A DNA stretch of 64,000 bases from Tardiphaga sp052076105 (lineage in GTDB: Bacteria > Pseudomonadota > Alphaproteobacteria > Rhizobiales > Xanthobacteraceae): assembly GCF_052076105.1 (NCBI RefSeq), contig NZ_CP197245.1, forward strand, positions 5,952,001 through 6,016,000. The letters run 5' to 3'. The position numbers and the translations under genes were made by a program. How positions within the stretch are numbered: position 1 is the stretch's first letter; each line of letters starts with the position of its first letter. Below are positions 61,784 through 64,000 of this stretch, one piece after another. The notes beneath the pieces were generated by a model, which was not told the DNA's origin, made no database searches, and worked only from the letters and a program-made list of their open reading frames with translations.

Positions 61784-62485
61784 TCAGGTTTCCTTGAAAC
61801 GATAACCAACGCCGTAAAGCGTCTCGATCATTTCGAAGTCGTCGTCGACGACCTTGAACTTCTTGCGCAGGCGCTTGATGTGGCTGTCGATGGTGCGATC
61901 GTCGACATAGACCTGATCGTCATAAGCCGCGTCCATCAGCGCATTGCGGCTCTTTACCACGCCGGGGCGCGTGGCCAGCGCCTGCAGGATCAGGAATTCA
62001 GTGACGGTGAGCGTCACCGGTTCGTTCTTCCAGGTGCAGGTGTGGCGCTCAGGGTCCATGCGCAACAACCCGCGATCCAATGCCTTGGCGTCGGTCTCTT
62101 TCGGAACCGCAGTCGGATCCTTCGGTGCAGCACGGCGCAGTACGGCTTTGACGCGCTCCACCAGCAGGCGCTGCGAGAACGGCTTGCGGATGAAATCGTC
62201 GGCGCCCATTTTCAGGCCGAACAGCTCGTCGATCTCTTCGTCCTTCGACGTCAGGAAGATCACCGGCAGATCCGACTTCTGGCGCAGACGGCGCAATGTC
62301 TCCATGCCATCCATGCGGGGCATCTTGATATCGAGGATCGCGAGGTCCGGCTGGCTGGTGCGGAAGCCATCGAGTGCGGAAGCACCATCCGTATAGGTCA
62401 TGATGCGGTAGCCTTCGGCTTCCAGCGCGATCGATACGGATGTGAGAATGTTACGGTCGTCGTCGACCAGAGCAATAGTTGGCAT
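61784..62485 (-). CDS. chvI: ChvI-type OmpR-family response regulator
   Basis: A 233-residue regulator: receiver with Asp52 (LAILDIKMPRMDG) and acidic residues Asp8-Asp10, followed by a winged-helix DNA-binding domain (VNETLTVTEFLILQAL-like region; VTLTVTEFLILQALATRPG). Together with ChvG it controls exopolysaccharide, envelope and virulence or symbiosis genes in Rhizobiales. The ATG at 62485 fits the family start MPTIALVDDD; the upstream extension is non-coding. Confidence 0.95.
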   Translation of the reverse strand: MPTIALVDDDRNILTSVSIALEAEGYRIMTYTDGASALDGFRTSQPDLAILDIKMPRMDGMETLRRLRQKSDLPVIFLTSKDEEIDELFGLKMGADDFIRKPFSQRLLVERVKAVLRRAAPKDPTAVPKETDAKALDRGLLRMDPERHTCTWKNEPVTLTVTEFLILQALATRPGVVKSRNALMDAAYDDQVYVDDRTIDSHIKRLRKKFKVVDDDFEMIETLYGVGYRFKET

Positions 62486-62699
62486 GAGCCTGCTTTCCGA
62501 AGCGGGATGGGCTATCCGGCAGAATTCGATCATCCGCCGATGAGGTGGCCTTAAGAACACAGTCAACGAGCAATGCAAGCTGGGCTGAAGTGTGGCCAAG
62601 TTCCCTGAACGCTTGAATGACGCGTAGGTTCCATAGATGTATAGACCTCCCGCGTAAGAAGAAAAAGCCACTTTTTGCAATGAAATACGGGATTTAACC

Positions 62700-63437
62700 A
62701 TGCAGCCGACCCCTGATTTCGACCCTTCGCGCGTCACCCGGTCGCTGTTGCGGCGCAGCCGACAGGGCGCCCTGGCCACCCTGAGCGTCGGCAGCGGCGA
62801 TCCGTATTGTGCGCTGGCCAATGTCGCCAGCCACCCGGATGGCTCGCCGATTCTGCTGATTTCGCGGATGGCGCTGCATACCCGCAATATCCTGGCGGAT
62901 GCCCGCGTCTCGCTGATGCTGGATGAGCGGGCGCCGGGTGACCCGCTGGAGGGTGCACGCATCATGCTCGGAGGTATTGCGCAGGAGGCCAGCGACAGTG
63001 AAAAACCGCTGCTGCGCCGGCGCTATCTCAGCGTCCATCCATCCGCACAAGTCTTTGTGGATTTTAAGGATTTTTCGTTCTTCCGGATCAAGCCGAAGGG
63101 CGCCCATCTGGTGGCTGGCTTTGGCCGCATCAACGACCTGAAGCCGGAGCAGTTTCTGACCGATCTCTCCGATGCCGACGGCATGCTGGAGGCCGAGGAG
63201 GGCGCCGTTGCCCATATGAACGCCGATCATCTTGATGCGCTCAATCTCTATGCAACGAAGCTTCTGCACGCTGACGCGGGCGATTGGCGCTGCACCGGAT
63301 GCGATCCGGACGGCATGGATCTGCAGAACGGCGCGACGGTGATCCGGCTGGATTTTCCGCGGCGGATTGTCACTCCGGGTGCGCTGCGGCAGGTCCTTAA
63401 GGAACTCGCAGAGCAGGCCCGCGCTTTAAATAATTGA
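62700..63437 (+). CDS. HugZ-like pyridoxamine 5'-phosphate oxidase-fold protein
   Basis: A 245-residue protein with an N-terminal split-barrel FMN-binding-like domain (about 15-150: RQGALATLSVGSGDPYCALANVASHPDGSP) and a C-terminal DUF2470 domain (about 165-240: AHMNADHLDALNLYA). This architecture is that of HugZ/HutZ haem-utilisation proteins and relatives that degrade haem or bind flavin. No haem transport genes are nearby. It is divergent from chvI and precedes pckA on the same strand. Confidence 0.87.
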   Translation: MQPTPDFDPSRVTRSLLRRSRQGALATLSVGSGDPYCALANVASHPDGSPILLISRMALHTRNILADARVSLMLDERAPGDPLEGARIMLGGIAQEASDSEKPLLRRRYLSVHPSAQVFVDFKDFSFFRIKPKGAHLVAGFGRINDLKPEQFLTDLSDADGMLEAEEGAVAHMNADHLDALNLYATKLLHADAGDWRCTGCDPDGMDLQNGATVIRLDFPRRIVTPGALRQVLKELAEQARALNN

Positions 63438-63620
63438 TCGGTATCAAGTGCCGTGCCGCAATAAACCAAATATGCGGACAGCAGCTTGGCATTTCACATC
63501 TTCGTCACTATTAGATCGCCGGGTTACGGCCTGGGTGGTTATAATGAAGGCTACCGCTGCTGACGTGCGATTGAAGACAGTCGCACAGGTCGGATATGCG
63601 GACTCAAGGAGGAATATTCC

Positions 63621-64000
63621 GTGCAAGAGACGGGCGTACGTAACGGTGCCTATGGCGCCGACAAATTCGGACTGAAAAATCTCAAAGCGGTGAACTGGAA
63701 TCTCGGCGCGCCGCAGCTTTACGAATATTCGCTGCGCAATGGCGAAGCCGAATTGTCGTCCGATGGCGCGCTTTGCGCTGACACGGGTGAATTCACCGGC
63801 CGCAGCCCGAAGGACAAGTTTACCGTCAAGGACGCTTCCACCGAACAGATGTGGTGGGCTGGCAATCAGGCGATCACGCCGGAGCAGTTCGAAGCGCTCT
63901 ATATCGATTTCAAGAAGCACGCCGAAGGCATGACCCTGTTCGCGCAGGACCTTTACGGCGGCGCCGATCCGAGTTTCCAGATCAAGACCCGCGTGTTCAC
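63621..64000 (+). CDS. pckA: phosphoenolpyruvate carboxykinase (ATP), N-terminal part
   Basis: The first 126 codons of ATP-dependent PEP carboxykinase, running off the right edge. GTG start with AAGGAGG eight bases upstream. Recognisable sequence: VNWNLGAPQLYEYSLRNGEAEL, GEFTGRSPKDKF (substrate-binding Arg) and QDLYGGADP. It makes PEP from oxaloacetate, the entry to gluconeogenesis. Linkage to ChvGI and hprK is conserved in Rhizobiales and fits control of carbon flux. The catalytic P-loop lies outside the window. Confidence 0.94.
   Translation, partial: MQETGVRNGAYGADKFGLKNLKAVNWNLGAPQLYEYSLRNGEAELSSDGALCADTGEFTGRSPKDKFTVKDASTEQMWWAGNQAITPEQFEALYIDFKKHAEGMTLFAQDLYGGADPSFQIKTRVF

Overview
The window looks like a chromosomal segment of a Nitrobacteraceae/Bradyrhizobiaceae alphaproteobacterium (Bradyrhizobium, Rhodopseudomonas or Afipia-like). 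This rests on the high GC, the gene order HPr – EIIA-Man – hprK – chvG – chvI – HugZ-like – pckA at the right end, the short HprK without an N-terminal domain, and several dispersed palindromes of the kind common in this family. No genome comparison could be run, so the genus is an inference. No rRNA, tRNA, CRISPR array, prophage or intact insertion sequence was seen.

Layout. 1–3.7 kb: histidine utilisation (hutU partial and hutI leftward; hutF and hutC rightward), with a TGT-ACA palindrome between the divergent arms that fits a HutC operator. 3.8–6.4 kb: a NitT/TauT-type ABC importer, interrupted by a REP-like palindrome. 6.7–14.2 kb: a signalling block with two tandem paralogous PAS-PAS-GAF-GGDEF-EAL proteins, facing a hybrid histidine kinase with a plant ethylene-receptor-like membrane domain and a single-domain response regulator. 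14.5–17.2 kb: a thioesterase, a 1.2 kb non-coding island of palindromes plus a transcribed-looking structured element, and an NADP-dependent oxidoreductase. 17.4–19.6 kb: dicarboxylate symporter and amino-acid binding protein. 19.8–22.1 kb: an unusual FolC-like/ATP-grasp ligase pair. 22.5–27.8 kb: ferredoxin reductase, FMN glutamate-synthase-like protein, a double-barrel outer-membrane porin and a small secreted protein.

28–34 kb: creatininase-family hydrolase, a second NMT1-type ABC importer with a 2-hydroxyacid dehydrogenase, a two-domain AprI/Inh-like inhibitor and a Sel1 protein. 34–39.99 kb: radC, map, sfsA, an MscS channel and a K+/H+ antiporter. 40–43 kb: molybdate uptake (modABC), where ModC lacks the usual C-terminal domain and a separate molbindin gene lies upstream. 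43–47 kb: mepA, a PAS-GGDEF-EAL protein with a degenerate GGDEF, and a remarkable multi-hairpin intergenic element. 47–51 kb: cupin, FAD monooxygenase and tripartite-tricarboxylate binding protein, divergent from a LysR regulator. 51–58 kb: methyltransferase, orphan branched-chain amino-acid binding protein, small conserved genes, lepA and a GT39-like glycosyltransferase. 58–64 kb: the regulatory PTS/ChvGI/pckA region.

Functionally the window mixes carbon and nitrogen scavenging (hut, ABC and TTT binding proteins, dicarboxylate uptake, pckA control) with environmental sensing (c-di-GMP enzymes, ethylene-receptor-like kinase, ChvGI). The most promising items for new biology are the ethylene-binding-like kinase, the ATP-grasp plus FolC-like ligase pair, the hairpin array with repeated TTGCGAG loops, and the promoter-driven structured non-coding element.
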